In this document: positions 9,271 to 19,388 of the stretch, piece after piece
Position numbering within the stretch: position 1 is the stretch's first letter
Layout: each line of letters begins with the position of its first letter
Origin: JAEUMG01 sp963805405
GTDB taxonomy: Bacteria; Pseudomonadota; Alphaproteobacteria; Rhizobiales; Aestuariivirgaceae
Direction: 5' to 3'
Length of the DNA: 64,000 nt
Assembly: GCA_963805405.1 (NCBI GenBank)
Contig: CAWDUC010000003.1
Span: 51,117 to 115,116 of the forward strand
Program-made: the position numbers and the translations under genes
Notes under the pieces: generated by a model
What the model saw: the letters and a program-made list of their open reading frames with translations, nothing else
Database searches by the model: none
What the model was told of the DNA's origin: nothing

Positions 9271-9738
9271 CGTTCCTCCCTTTTAGCCAACCATGCGCCC
9301 ACGTTTAGTGGTGCTACCTCCCACCCTAAAGTTTGTGAGAAATACCTCAACCCTCAAATGTCAAACTTTGGGCTTACAACAAAAGTCTAATCCGCAAACA
9401 TCGTTCCATCCCAGTTCGATTGTTATCCGCCGAGGGTCAGCAAAATCCAGCGTCAATACGTCGCCGAATAAATTCTCTTCCACAGCGCCGTCTTCCGTCT
9501 GTGCCACTGATCTGGACGTCGCACTTGAGCGCCCTGATTTCGCTCCAACGCATCGGCTTTGCGCCAACGAGACCCGGGGGCTAGCTGAAGTTGCTTAGTC
9601 GGGATGCTGCGCTACCTGGAGAGAATCGCAAACCGAGCAGATCCAGAACCGACTGCAGATGAAATATCGATGGAACCCCCTGGACAAGCAGAATGAATCG
9701 AATGCCGTTTCTAGAAACAACTAATGAGGAGGCCCCGT
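9271..9738. other. Intergenic stretch between divergent genes
   Basis: About 470 bases between the binding-protein gene (minus) and the DUF2798 gene (plus). It must contain the promoters of both. The open frames here have no recognisable protein pattern, and I could not assign promoter hexamers. Confidence 0.4.
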
Positions 9739-9978
9739 ATGAAATTACCAAGCACTCTGAGGCCTTATTTATTCGCCGTTGCACAAGCGTTCTTCACCAC
9801 CGGTGTAGCGACGCTCATTGGTGAAGTCGATGCACATGGTTTTACGCGCGCCGCATTTTTTGCATGGCCATTTCCTTGGCTGGTTGCATGGGCCGGAATG
9901 GTGCCCTTTGTCCTCTTACTTGCACCGATTATACACTTGTTCCTCGATACGTTCATAGAACACGAGGCTACTCGGTAG
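9739..9978 (+). CDS. DUF2798 family small membrane protein
   Basis: A 79-residue protein with two hydrophobic helices (about 10-27 and 43-66), matching the length and pattern of DUF2798 proteins of unknown function. An upstream ATG at 9724 exists, but the perfect AGGAGG at 9727-9732 lies six bases before the ATG at 9739, which decides the start. It stands alone at the left side of the envelope/stress cluster. Confidence 0.7.
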   Translation: MKLPSTLRPYLFAVAQAFFTTGVATLIGEVDAHGFTRAAFFAWPFPWLVAWAGMVPFVLLLAPIIHLFLDTFIEHEATR

Positions 9979-10587
9979 CGGACGCTAAGCCGGAGCCGCA
10001 TTTATCCAGGAGTTTCTTGGTAAGATGGTGGTTTCGTTGCACAAGGAGGCAGAGCCCCTGGCAACATGCCCAAGCCGCAGGATCCCCGGGATTTCGGGGA
10101 TCCCGGGGTTCTCTGCCGACCGAGGGGCAACGGGCGAAACTGAGGGGATAGAAAATCCGCATCCATCAATTTCAGATTAGGCCCGCGTCGACCAACGGGA
10201 AATAGGCAAGCATACTCAGATACGAATCGCGGGCTTTTAAGCGCCCGCATCAGCGTAGCATCCTAACCAGATGGCAGCGCACTGGGATGCTGGTTAGGCC
10301 GAGACTGAATATCGGGCCGAGGCCACAGTGCGGGAGAACATGGCCAAGGTAGCGACCATGCACCAGGCCCACCATCAAAAGGCGGCGTCACGCCTAAAGG
10401 GCTGCTGTTTTGCGCCGTGATTGAGGCGTTGAACCTGTTATTGCACCCGCCGCCTTACTTGCCGGGCTTCGAAGAATTACTGTTGAAGAGTAGGTACGCG
10501 ACGAAGAACCGATCGGAACGACCATGCAGATACAGACGCAACCAGGAATGGAAATCATGCAAGCGTAGCCCACCGATTGGTCGCAAG
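9979..10587. other. Long intergenic stretch with a GC-rich hairpin
   Basis: About 600 bases with no recognisable gene. It contains the nested inverted repeats near 10080-10109, listed separately. An open frame at 10417-10653 has no known pattern and runs into the antisense of the next gene, so I do not call it. Confidence 0.45.
10080..10109. repeat. Nested inverted repeats (two mutually exclusive 9-bp hairpins)
   Basis: GGATCCCCG pairs with CGGGGATCC (six-base loop), and the overlapping CCCCGGGAT pairs with ATCCCGGGG (seven-base loop). Only one can form at a time. No T run follows, so a standard terminator is unlikely. It sits in a gene-free stretch. Confidence 0.7.
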
Positions 10588-10992
10588 TTACATGGCGTTC
10601 TTGATCGCGGCGGCTATTTCCTGCGCGGAGTGATGGGTGAGATCCTTTGCTAACGAAATCAACAGCGCGGCTTCTACTGTCTTGTGCATGATACCGCGCA
10701 TCTGCCCGAGCGTTTGCGGGTCGGCCGCCAGTATCAGGGTTTCAAACTCCCCTTTGAGACACATAGCGTTGAGTCTCTGGGTAAGTTGCTTGGCGAATGT
10801 CGCCTCGTCGGTTTGCTGTTGCGTCTGTTCCTCAGGCCGAGATCCGGATGGCCCGTCATCCAGAAGATTGTCTGGGGTGACGCGTTTTGCGTCTTGCAGG
10901 TCTATGTCATCGCCGACACCTTTATTTCGAAACAGAATTGCGCGTTCGCCGTCGGCAATGACGACAAGAGTCCGGCTCGATAACTTCGGCAT
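10588..10992 (-). CDS. Host-attachment-like protein (Host_attach family)
   Basis: A 134-residue soluble protein resembling the family annotated as required for attachment to host cells (COG5622 type). Supporting features are the start LVVIADGERAILFRNKG, a variable glutamine-rich middle (about 50-65), and the C-terminal half with LILAADPQTLGQMRG and KDLTHHS. That family is structurally linked to archaeo-eukaryotic release-factor domains, so the name may mislead about function. Divergent from the downstream YihY gene. No signal peptide. Confidence 0.8.
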   Translation of the reverse strand: MPKLSSRTLVVIADGERAILFRNKGVGDDIDLQDAKRVTPDNLLDDGPSGSRPEEQTQQQTDEATFAKQLTQRLNAMCLKGEFETLILAADPQTLGQMRGIMHKTVEAALLISLAKDLTHHSAQEIAAAIKNAM

Positions 10993-11391
10993 TGGATTTC
11001 CTTTACTTACTCGATATTTGAGCGACGACAGTTGTTGCGATTACACGATAGTCTCGCACGGCAGCAGTAAGACGGCGGCAGTAAGAGTGAGAGTCGAAGC
11101 CAATAGTGGCCCCTGCAAAAAAGTGCAACGTAGCCAGAAGCCGCTCGATTGAGCGATGTTCCGGTGTGCAGTAAAAAGCGCCTAAAGTATCGTGGCAAGG
11201 CCATGGCGACTTCGCAATAGTCCGACGCGGAACAACGGCCCTCGCCAAGAGTTATATTGGGTCACCCTTGGACCGCAGGATCACTAACTGATGAAAACCG
11301 CCAAGCAGACGGACCATCCGGGCCTTTTCTCTCGTCTCGGGCTGGTTCTGTTTTACACAGTTATTTGGGCAATACTGCCTAAGCGCGAGAA
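10993..11391. other. Intergenic stretch between divergent host-attachment and YihY genes
   Basis: No recognisable coding pattern on either strand. It should carry both promoters. I see no strong hexamers or operators. Confidence 0.4.
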
Positions 11392-12435
11392 GTGCGGCGA
11401 ATTTCCTGCCGATGGTGGCCTTGCCGTCCCTCAATTCAAAAAAGGGAAAGTGAGCCCCTTTCGGTGCACCAGGCACGTGCGACCGAGCCCAGACGAGGAC
11501 GACAGGCAATCAACCCCGTCCATATTCCATGGAAGGGATGGACGGACATTTTGTGGCGAACCTACGCGCAGATACAGGAGGATCGGCTGCTTGCCATTTC
11601 GGCGGGCGTGGTCTTCTTTGCTCTCCTCGCCATTTTCCCCGCCATGACCGCGCTCGTATCTCTCTACGGTCTCTTTGCCTCGTCCACGACGATAAGTGGC
11701 AACTTGGCGTTTCTGACCACGATAATGCCTGGGCCGGCGATAGGTATTATCGACGAACAAGTCGCACGCCTAGTTTCCAAGGGCGATGCAAAGCTGGGTC
11801 TCGGAGTTCTGGCTGGTTTGGGCATAGCCCTGTGGAGCGCGAATGGTGGCATGAAGGCCATGATCGATGCGCTTAATATAGTCAGTGAGGAAGAAGAAAC
11901 GCGGGGGTTTTTCAAACTCACGCTGATCTCGCTTCTCTTTACTGTCGGAGCGGTGGGAGCATTGCTTCTTGCGATTGGCGCGGTCGTTGTTCTCCCACTT
12001 CTGTTGGATATATTGGGTCTTGGGCCATTGACAGAAGCGCTGGCCACATATGGGCGTTGGCCGCTGCTGTGGCTTGGTTTGCTGGCTGGGCTTGCAATTC
12101 TTTACCGATATGCTCCGGACCGCCGGGAACCAAAATGGCGGTGGGTCAGTGTCGGAGCCGTGCTGGCAAGCGTCCTTTGGATAGGGGGTTCGATCGCATT
12201 TTCATATTATATCGCCAACTACGCTCACTACGATGCGACCTACGGTTCGCTTGGTGCCGGTATCGGCATGATGATTTGGATGTGGATGACGACAATCGTC
12301 ATTCTCTTCGGTGCCGAACTGAATTCAGAAATAGAGCACCAGACGGCGATCGACACGACCGAGGGCACCCCTAAGCCGCTCGGTGCGCGCGGCGCCACGA
12401 TGGCGGATACAGTAGGGGCGGCTCAGTCCAAGTAA
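11392..12435 (+). CDS. YihY/BrkB (virulence factor BrkB) family membrane protein
   Basis: Inner-membrane protein with about six helices. The family core begins near WTDILWRTYAQIQEDR (about 49-64). It continues with SAGVVFFALLAIFPAM, the conserved LWSANGGMKAMIDALN and the C-terminal YGSLGAGIGMMIWMWM. The first 45 residues are arginine-rich, so the true start may lie a little inside the frame. Proteins of this family are often called ribonuclease BN by error; their real role is unknown. It opens a run of four plus-strand genes for membrane and ion functions. Confidence 0.9.
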   Translation: MRRISCRWWPCRPSIQKRESEPLSVHQARATEPRRGRQAINPVHIPWKGWTDILWRTYAQIQEDRLLAISAGVVFFALLAIFPAMTALVSLYGLFASSTTISGNLAFLTTIMPGPAIGIIDEQVARLVSKGDAKLGLGVLAGLGIALWSANGGMKAMIDALNIVSEEEETRGFFKLTLISLLFTVGAVGALLLAIGAVVVLPLLLDILGLGPLTEALATYGRWPLLWLGLLAGLAILYRYAPDRREPKWRWVSVGAVLASVLWIGGSIAFSYYIANYAHYDATYGSLGAGIGMMIWMWMTTIVILFGAELNSEIEHQTAIDTTEGTPKPLGARGATMADTVGAAQSK

Positions 12436-12589
12436 TTCGCAGAGGTCCGTCTGACCGTTTCAATGTTGACCGGACTTAGACGCGAGTGAACCCGCAAGAC
12501 CAAATAGGGACAAGCGCATGTTGGAGCCTCGTAAATATTCATGCTCGGCTCCGTCAAGCAAGGCCGGTGTTTGTCTAATTCACGAGCGG

Positions 12590-13975
12590 ATGGCCGCGGT
12601 TCAAAAGCTGGTGTTGGCGTTAAGCGTTCTGACCGCGTCCACGATTCTCACCTTCGCGCAGACTCCAACTCCTACACCGCTTCCGGTCGATCCAAATGAC
12701 AATGCGGTTTCAAAGCCGGTTCTGGTGGAGCCTGCTGCGGACGATGTGGCGATCGCCAATCGGATTCAACGCATCCTCCAGTCGACAAACTGGTTCGAGA
12801 ATCCCCGGGTCTTGGTGAGAGACGGGGTCGTCTTCATTGATGGAAAGACAGAAACACAGGAACATTGGCGCTGGGCCACTGCGCTAGCACAAAATACTCA
12901 AGGCACGGTGGCCGTTGTCAACCGGATAGAGGTCGAAGCCGATGTCGGAACAACTTTTGGGCGCGCGGGCACCGAATTCGTCAGCATATACCGACAGGCC
13001 GTCCAGACGTGGCCATGGGTTGTACTGGCTGTCGCGATTATTTTGTTCACGTGGCTTGTCGCTCGGTTGGTTGCGGCCCTCGTCCGGCGGTTCTTTTCAC
13101 GCCGCATTTCCTCAGCCCTACTGCTTGGAGTAGTGGTCCAGGCATTCTCGATCCCGGTGTTCCTTCTCGGGGTCTACTTCGTTCTCCAAGTTGCGGGATT
13201 GACTCGCCTTGCAATAACCGTTTTGGGAGGAACCGGGCTTATCGGCATCATCGTCGGCTTCGCCTTTCGCGACATCGCCGAGAACTTTTTGGCCAGTATC
13301 CTTCTCAGCGTCAGAAATCCGTTTAGCACCGGCGATCTCATCGAGGTCGATGGATATACTGGCATTGTTCAGAACCTAAATATTCGCAGCACGGTGCTTC
13401 TCACTCTCGATGGCAATTACGTTCAGATTCCCAACGCTATCGTGTTCAAGAACACGATCAGGAACTATAGCAGCACATCAAGCAGGCGCGCTGACTTTGC
13501 GGTCGGAATTGGCTACGACTCCTCTACCAGCCAGGCGCAGGCACTCATCGCGAATGTGCTCAGGCAGCATCCTGCGGTTCTGGATGTGCCGGAGCCTTTG
13601 GTTCTTGTCGAGGAACTTGGCGCAGCGACCGTGAATTTGCGAATCTACTACTGGTTTGCCAGTGCGGCATACTCACCTGCCAAGATTAATTCGGCGCTTC
13701 TGCGCCTCACCAAGGACGCCCTGCTAAAGGGCGGGATCGAACTTCCAGATCCCGCTCGCGAGGTGGTCTTTCCGAAAGGCGTTCCGATCATCCGCATGTC
13801 CGAGGGAGAAGGCCCGAAAATCACGCCCCCGGAAAGCGAAGATCGGGCTCTCCTCGACGAGGATGGGAGCGCTGCGACTATCGGCGAAGGCGACCTGCGC
13901 AATGAAACCACCATTGTCCGTGAACAATCCGAGGGAAAGCCGCCCGAAGCCGAAGGGAACTTGCTAAAGCGCTAA
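12590..13975 (+). CDS. Mechanosensitive channel of the MscS family with an N-terminal BON domain
   Basis: Predicted small-conductance mechanosensitive channel that releases solutes on hypo-osmotic shock. From the ATG at 12590, a signal peptide (ending TFAQ) is followed by a BON-like domain (about 45-118). Three helices come next, the last carrying the glycine/alanine-rich pore-type segment LGGTGLIGIIVGFAFRDIAEN, then the MscS beta domain (VDGYTGIVQNLNIRSTVL) and a charged tail. The frame is open from 12518, but the ATG at 12590 gives a clean signal peptide. A damaged second copy of its 3' end lies at 27797-27931. Confidence 0.88.
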   Translation: MAAVQKLVLALSVLTASTILTFAQTPTPTPLPVDPNDNAVSKPVLVEPAADDVAIANRIQRILQSTNWFENPRVLVRDGVVFIDGKTETQEHWRWATALAQNTQGTVAVVNRIEVEADVGTTFGRAGTEFVSIYRQAVQTWPWVVLAVAIILFTWLVARLVAALVRRFFSRRISSALLLGVVVQAFSIPVFLLGVYFVLQVAGLTRLAITVLGGTGLIGIIVGFAFRDIAENFLASILLSVRNPFSTGDLIEVDGYTGIVQNLNIRSTVLLTLDGNYVQIPNAIVFKNTIRNYSSTSSRRADFAVGIGYDSSTSQAQALIANVLRQHPAVLDVPEPLVLVEELGAATVNLRIYYWFASAAYSPAKINSALLRLTKDALLKGGIELPDPAREVVFPKGVPIIRMSEGEGPKITPPESEDRALLDEDGSAATIGEGDLRNETTIVREQSEGKPPEAEGNLLKR

Positions 13976-14003
13976 GCATCTTCTCGAAGTCTGGGGGTAT
14001 CCG

Positions 14004-15065
14004 GTGATCCGGGTCTTGTTGCTCTTTCTTGTACCGGTCGCCCCTGTTGCGGCATATGGCTTCCATCTGTCTCCGATATGGATCTTCGCAACGGGTATCA
14101 TCGGAATAGCAGTTCTGGCGGAGTGGATCCGCGCCGCGACTGATCAGTTGGCTCTTCATACCGGCCCTACCGTCGGTGGCTTGCTTACAATTAGCCTTGG
14201 AAGCCTTGCGGAGCTTGTGCTTGCACTGTTTGTTCTCGCGCGTGGCGAGATTGAAGTCGTACATGCCCAGATCACCGGCTCTATCATGGGGACCTGCTTG
14301 CTCGGACTGGGCCTCGCCATTTTCGTCGGTGGGCTTACGCGGGAGCGCCAAACCTTCAAGCGTGAGCGCGCCGGCCTATTGTCCAGCCTGCTGATCCTTG
14401 CCGTAATCGCTCTTCTTCTGCCGGCGGTCTTCGACTACACCGGTCGCAGCGTCCGACATAACCTAAACATCGAAGTGTCCGACGAAGCTCTCAGCTTGGC
14501 GGTTTCAGCCGTCTTGCTGCTTCTCTATGCCGGCAATCTTATCTTCACGCTTGTCACTCACCGCGATGTATTTGCGACGGGAGAGGAAGAACATGGCGAG
14601 CCCCGATGGTCGGCGACGGCGTGTTTGGCAATCCTCGCTGCGGCGACTGTTGCCACCGCAATAGAGAGCGAACTTGTTTCCAGCGCGTTGACGGACTTCG
14701 CTGCCGCCGTAGGCCTCACGCCCTTGTTTCTTGGTGTGATTGTACTCGCACTTGTTGGCACCAGCGCCGACATCTTCGCCGCCGTATGGTTCGCGCACCG
14801 AAATCGGATGGGCCTCGTCATGGGCATTTGCATCGGATCGGGCATTCAAGTCGCACTCGTCGTTGCTCCCCTCTTGGTGATCTTTTCCTGGATTATTGGC
14901 AACCCGATGTCTTTGGTGTTTACGAATCCGATCGATCTGTTCTCGATCGTTGGAACCGCATTCATTGTCAACGCGATTGCCAGCGATGGTGAGACGACGT
15001 GGTTCGAAGGGGTTTTGCTCATTGGAGTTTATATCGTGCTGGGATTGGCCTACTTCTTATCCTAG
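14004..15065 (+). CDS. Calcium/proton antiporter (CaCA superfamily, Cax type)
   Basis: Inner-membrane cation/proton exchanger of 353 residues with about eleven helices. The two inverted alpha repeats are visible as LGSLAELVLALFVLARGEI (about 69-87) and VGTSADIFAAVWFAHRNRMG (about 251-270), each with the acidic residue needed for ion binding. The second repeat has Asp where many Cax proteins have Glu. Start GTG at 14004, 29 bases after the MscS stop, so the two are probably co-transcribed. Confidence 0.88.
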   Translation: MIRVLLLFLVPVAPVAAYGFHLSPIWIFATGIIGIAVLAEWIRAATDQLALHTGPTVGGLLTISLGSLAELVLALFVLARGEIEVVHAQITGSIMGTCLLGLGLAIFVGGLTRERQTFKRERAGLLSSLLILAVIALLLPAVFDYTGRSVRHNLNIEVSDEALSLAVSAVLLLLYAGNLIFTLVTHRDVFATGEEEHGEPRWSATACLAILAAATVATAIESELVSSALTDFAAAVGLTPLFLGVIVLALVGTSADIFAAVWFAHRNRMGLVMGICIGSGIQVALVVAPLLVIFSWIIGNPMSLVFTNPIDLFSIVGTAFIVNAIASDGETTWFEGVLLIGVYIVLGLAYFLS

Positions 15066-15427
15066 TGGCATTACCAAATATAATTGCGGGCCGAACCGGC
15101 CCCGGACGTTCGAAGCCCGGGCAAGGTGTTCGAGTGGACGCCGCTAACGTCAACCGCCGCCGGCTGATGCCTGTCCTTTAAGACGGTGGATCTCGTCAAT
15201 GTGCCCCTCGCGGATTCGGTCACCGAGAGGCGGTTTAATGGTGGCAGCGGCGAGCTGCGATTGCGCTACAATTCTTTCCTTATGGAACCGTTATTCGGCT
15301 CGGCACGTTACTGCCAAGGCACGCTTGGCCGTTCACAGGCTGGGCGTAGCGTTTCACGATGGAATATCTCCGGGACACAGGCGGTATTTTCGTCAACCGA
15401 TTTCACCTTGCTTGATGGAACCCACTG
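15066..15427. other. Intergenic stretch before the glucose dehydrogenase gene
   Basis: About 360 bases. Frames here have no protein-like pattern. It should hold the promoter of the PQQ dehydrogenase gene, but no clear hexamers were found. Confidence 0.4.
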
Positions 15428-17806
15428 GTGACAGCCCACGCCTCACGAGTTCTTTGCATCGCTTTTGGCGTTCTATGCGGCCTTGTCGGGCTCCTCTTAT
15501 TAGTAGGTGGGATCTGGCTGCTAACGAAGGGGGGATCGCCATACTACCTGGTTTTGGGAGTGGCCTATATTGTGGTTTCACTCTTCATGTTTCTCCGCAA
15601 CGTCTGGGCGCTTTGGGCCTATGCTGTGATTACTTCGGGAACGCTTGTCTGGGGCATTTGGGAGGTCGGCTTCGATTGGTGGCAGCTGGTACCACGCGGC
15701 GATTTGGTAGTTATTCTCGGACTAATTCTTGCTGTGCCATGGGTCACAGCGGGTTTTCGGGTAACCTCCGGAAACCAGACTGTCTTCCGGTTAGGCTGGT
15801 GGTCGCTTCTCGCGTCGCTCGCCCTAAGCGGTGTCGTTGCCGGATTTGCATTGATCGTACCGTCGCATGAATTGAACGGCGAACTATCATACCAGACCGA
15901 CAGTGCTAAAAACGACCGTGATCCGCTGTTGGAGGCTGGGGAGTGGACAGCATATGGCAGAACGCAAGCCGGTCAGCGATATTCGCCACTGGCGCAAATC
16001 ACCCCTAAGAACGTCAACAAATTAAAAGTGGCGTGGTCGTACAACACAGGCGATATACGGGGTCCCGATGATCCTGGAGAGACGACCTATGAAGTAACAC
16101 CGCTAATGGTGGGAAATACAATCTATCTCTGCACGCCTCACGACCTTGTCATCGCGCTTGACGCTGAAACCGGCGCGCAAAAATGGCGGTTCGATCCGAA
16201 GATTAGAAAACCTGATCCGACCAGCACGCAGCATCTAACCTGCCGCGGAGTTTCATATTTCGACGGGACCAACAGTTCGTCCACAATTCCTTCCACACAA
16301 TGTCTAAAGCGACTATTTCTTCCGACGGTCGATGGCCGGCTTATCGCGATCAGCGCGACAACCGGTGAGATCTGTCCGGGCTTCGGCGGCGATGACGGGA
16401 CCGTCGATCTCTGGCGCAACATGCCCAACGTGAATCCGGGGTCCTACTATTCAACGTCACCTCCCGTTGTGACATCTCATTTGATTATCGTTGGCGGAGC
16501 TGTGAATGACAATGTGTCGACATCTGAGCCATCCGGCGTCATCCGCGCTTTCGACATCGACACTGGCGAACTCGTCTGGAACTGGGACAGCCTCAATCCT
16601 CAAGCGACACTGCCGATCGCGGACGGTGAAACCTACACCGCGAACTCGCCGAACAGCTGGAGCGTTTCCAGCTACGATTCGCAATTGGGTCTGATCTACA
16701 TTCCAATGGGAAACCAGCCGCCTGATCAGTTTGGGGGTAACCGCGACCGAAACGCAGAGCTCTATTCCTCGTCGGTAGTCGCCCTGAACGCCGAAACAGG
16801 CGAAGTCGCTTGGGTCTTCCAGGGCACCCATCATGATTTATGGGACATGGATTTCCCAGCGCAACCCAGCCTTCTCGATCTGTCAATTGGCGGGGTTGCC
16901 ATTCCGGCACTTGTTGTTCCAACCAAGCAAGGTGAGGTATTCGTGCTCGATCGGCGCACCGGCAAGCCGGTGCTCCCCGTCACAGAGGTACCGGCGCCGC
17001 AAGGCGCAGCGGAGGGCGACTTTGCCTCTCCCACTCAGCCCGTCTCGGCTATCTCTTTCAATCCGACGCCACTAACCGAAGCTTCCATGTGGGGCCTTTC
17101 CCCATTTGATCAGTTGGCGTGTCGGATCGCCTTCAGGTCTATGCGGTATGAGGGACGTTACACGCCGCCCTCACTGCAAGGCTCGATCGTCTACCCCGGC
17201 AATTTCGGCACATTCAACTGGGGCGCCGTGGCCGTCGACCCAGAACGGCAAATAATGTTTGCGATGCCCGTCTACATCGCTTTCACATCGACACTGGAGC
17301 ACCGCGATAACGATACCGAACGTCTCGTTAGTGACCAAGGTGACCCCGCATTCAATGAGAACTTCGGCGCACCGTATGCTGCGAAAATGGGGCCATTCCT
17401 GTCTCCCCTAGGCTTTCCCTGCCAAGCTCCCCCATGGGGCTATGTCGCCGGCGTAGATCTGACCACCGGCAAGATCGCCTACCAGCATGTTAACGGGACG
17501 ATCCGTGATCTTTCGCCGATCCCCCTACCTTTCGAGATGGGGGTCCCGGGGCTCGGGGGGCCAATAACCACCAAGGGAGGCGTTGCGTTTCTAAGCGGGA
17601 CGCTCGACTATTACGTGCGCGCATACGATCTGAAGAGTGGCGAGCAACTGTGGCAAGACCGCCTCCCCGCCGGTGGTCAGGCAACGCCGATGACTTACTG
17701 GTCACAAGAGAGCGAGCGCCAGTTCTTGCTTGTTGTAGCAGGCGGGCACGGTTCATCGGGAACCCGAGCAGGCAATTCGATAATTGCTTACGCCTTAGCA
17801 AAATAG
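15428..17806 (+). CDS. gcd: Membrane-bound PQQ-dependent glucose-type dehydrogenase
   Basis: Quinoprotein that oxidises glucose (or quinate, shikimate or related sugars) in the periplasm and passes electrons to ubiquinone. About five N-terminal helices (residues 5-145) anchor an eight-bladed propeller (about 160-790). Visible landmarks include AYGRTQAGQRYSPLAQITP (about 175-193), the tryptophan-docking repeats such as WRFDPKIRKPD, and the ending LLVVAGGHG. The length of 792 residues matches Gcd. Start GTG at 15428. No pqq biosynthesis genes are in the window, so the cofactor must come from elsewhere. Substrate within the glucose/quinate/shikimate group is not certain. Confidence 0.9.
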   Translation: MTAHASRVLCIAFGVLCGLVGLLLLVGGIWLLTKGGSPYYLVLGVAYIVVSLFMFLRNVWALWAYAVITSGTLVWGIWEVGFDWWQLVPRGDLVVILGLILAVPWVTAGFRVTSGNQTVFRLGWWSLLASLALSGVVAGFALIVPSHELNGELSYQTDSAKNDRDPLLEAGEWTAYGRTQAGQRYSPLAQITPKNVNKLKVAWSYNTGDIRGPDDPGETTYEVTPLMVGNTIYLCTPHDLVIALDAETGAQKWRFDPKIRKPDPTSTQHLTCRGVSYFDGTNSSSTIPSTQCLKRLFLPTVDGRLIAISATTGEICPGFGGDDGTVDLWRNMPNVNPGSYYSTSPPVVTSHLIIVGGAVNDNVSTSEPSGVIRAFDIDTGELVWNWDSLNPQATLPIADGETYTANSPNSWSVSSYDSQLGLIYIPMGNQPPDQFGGNRDRNAELYSSSVVALNAETGEVAWVFQGTHHDLWDMDFPAQPSLLDLSIGGVAIPALVVPTKQGEVFVLDRRTGKPVLPVTEVPAPQGAAEGDFASPTQPVSAISFNPTPLTEASMWGLSPFDQLACRIAFRSMRYEGRYTPPSLQGSIVYPGNFGTFNWGAVAVDPERQIMFAMPVYIAFTSTLEHRDNDTERLVSDQGDPAFNENFGAPYAAKMGPFLSPLGFPCQAPPWGYVAGVDLTTGKIAYQHVNGTIRDLSPIPLPFEMGVPGLGGPITTKGGVAFLSGTLDYYVRAYDLKSGEQLWQDRLPAGGQATPMTYWSQESERQFLLVVAGGHGSSGTRAGNSIIAYALAK

Positions 17807-17969
17807 CGCAGGCGTGAGGCTTCTCTGATGATATCGGCTTCCACTGGTATTTCGCGATCACCCGCAGCTCTATTCCATCGGACGGCTGAGCTGTTCCAGG
17901 GTCTTAATTCTCTTCGACATAGAGCCTACCTAACCGGCCACTTCGCCCACCGCCTCGGTATAAGCAGCC

Positions 17970-19010
17970 TTATCGGTCGATGACGCGTTCGACCAAGGCG
18001 CGCAGGCTCAGGCCTTGCACGATGAGGGTGAACAAAACGACCGCATAGGTAGCTGCGAGAATAATGGATTTCTCGGCCACTTCAGGGAGCGAAAGCGCTA
18101 AGGCGACGGAGATGCCTCCGCGCAATCCGCCCCATGTCAGAACCGGGATGGTCCCTCGCACGAAGGTGTGGGTCGCGCTCAGAGCCAGCACGGGAATCGA
18201 CACGGCAAAGAGGCGGGCGCAGAGGACGAGCGGCACGGCAACCGCCGCCAGCCAGCCAAAAGACGGGTCGAGGCGCAGAACTAACACTTCAAGACCGATG
18301 AGGAGGAAGAGCGCTGAATTCAGGATTTCGTCGACGAGCGTCCAGAAGCCGAAGAGGTACCGCTGCGTCTCGTCGCTCAGCGCATCGTGCGGCCCGCGAT
18401 TGCCGATCAGAAGTCCGGCGACGACCACAGCGATCGGGCCGCTCATGTGGAGCTTGGCAGCAAGCGTGTAGGTCCCGGTCACCAGTGCAAGCGAGATCAG
18501 AACCTCCATCGGATAGTCGTCGATCGCACGCATCGCCCTGTAAGCCACATAGCCGCTGAGGAAACCAAACACGGCGCCCCCGAGCGCCTCGACAAAAACC
18601 AGTTCGCCGATGTGAACAAGGTCGATGCCGCCGCTTGCGGCGCTGGGCGCGGCCGCCACTAGCACGGTAAAGATCACGACGCCGACGCCGTCGTTGAAAA
18701 GAGATTCTCCGGTCATGTCGATCTCAAGCGTCTCTGGCACACGAACCGCCTTCAACGTCGAGAGAACGGCAATTGGATCGGTCGGGCTGATGAGTGCACC
18801 GAAGACCAGTGCCCATGCGAAGGGCATCGCTACTCCAAGAGCACCTGCCGCGAGCCAGAAGCCAATGCCTACGATTGCGGTCGAGATGACTATGCCGACG
18901 GTGGCCATGGAGCCAACCGCCAAGGCGCGGTCGCGCAGGACCGACAGGTTGACATGCAGGGCACCAGCAAAAAGCAGGAATGCGAGCAATAAACTGGAGG
19001 AGTATGGCAT
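17970..19010 (-). pseudogene. Na+/H+ antiporter of the CPA1/NhaP type, 5'-truncated
   Basis: From the ATG at 19010 the frame gives 346 residues starting inside a conserved helix (LLLAFLLFAGALHVNL). It continues with the ion-binding motif ISPTDPIAVLSTLK and the GESLFNDGVGVVIF segment typical of CPA1 exchangers. The first 70-80 residues of the family are missing. The open frame continues upstream to 19817, but that part is Arg/Trp/His-rich and not protein-like. A free N-terminal fragment of such an antiporter lies at 2270-2488. Whether the remaining part still folds is unknown. Confidence 0.75.
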
Positions 19011-19388
19011 TCGGGATCGAAACCTGTGGGAAATCCAGAAGCTGATGGCCGCCGAAATCCAAGCGAAAGTGACCATTTCCTGAAGTCTTGAATGCCCTGA
19101 CTGCGGCTCGCGTCGGGTGATGGTGATTTTTGACGTGCCGAGCAATGAGAACGGCGAAGGGCTTAGAATAGCCGCTCGAAGAATTAACTTTGGTTGTGGC
19201 CATCCCGATGCGGTGATGCACGTCGGACCTGATCTCGCCCAATGAAGCCGGCCTCCCGAACTGAATTCCCTACTCGGGTTAGCAGGGAAAATTGCAAGGG
19301 CTCGCAGGCAATTGCGCTTCCAAAGATGGGAAGCGATCGGAACCTTTTCATTTCGTTGACCTTGCACGCCTGTTGAAAAGGAGTCCCC
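19011..19388. other. Intergenic stretch upstream of the truncated antiporter
   Basis: No recognisable gene. The lost N-terminal coding part of the antiporter would be expected at the left end, but I could not recognise it in any frame. Confidence 0.4.

Noticed and set aside
9293..9598. Overlapping open frames on both strands upstream of the Liv-type operon
   Set aside because: Neither strand shows a family motif or a ribosome-binding site, and the interval must carry promoters of divergent genes.
12518..12589. Start of the MscS gene at 12518
   Set aside because: The first 24 codons do not look like protein and would bury the signal peptide that begins at the ATG at 12590.
2270..19010. Simple insertion of a foreign segment into one antiporter gene
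   Set aside because: For a minus-strand gene split by an insertion, the N-terminal half must lie on the right. Here it lies on the left, so only a circular or duplicated origin, or two unrelated fragments, fits.
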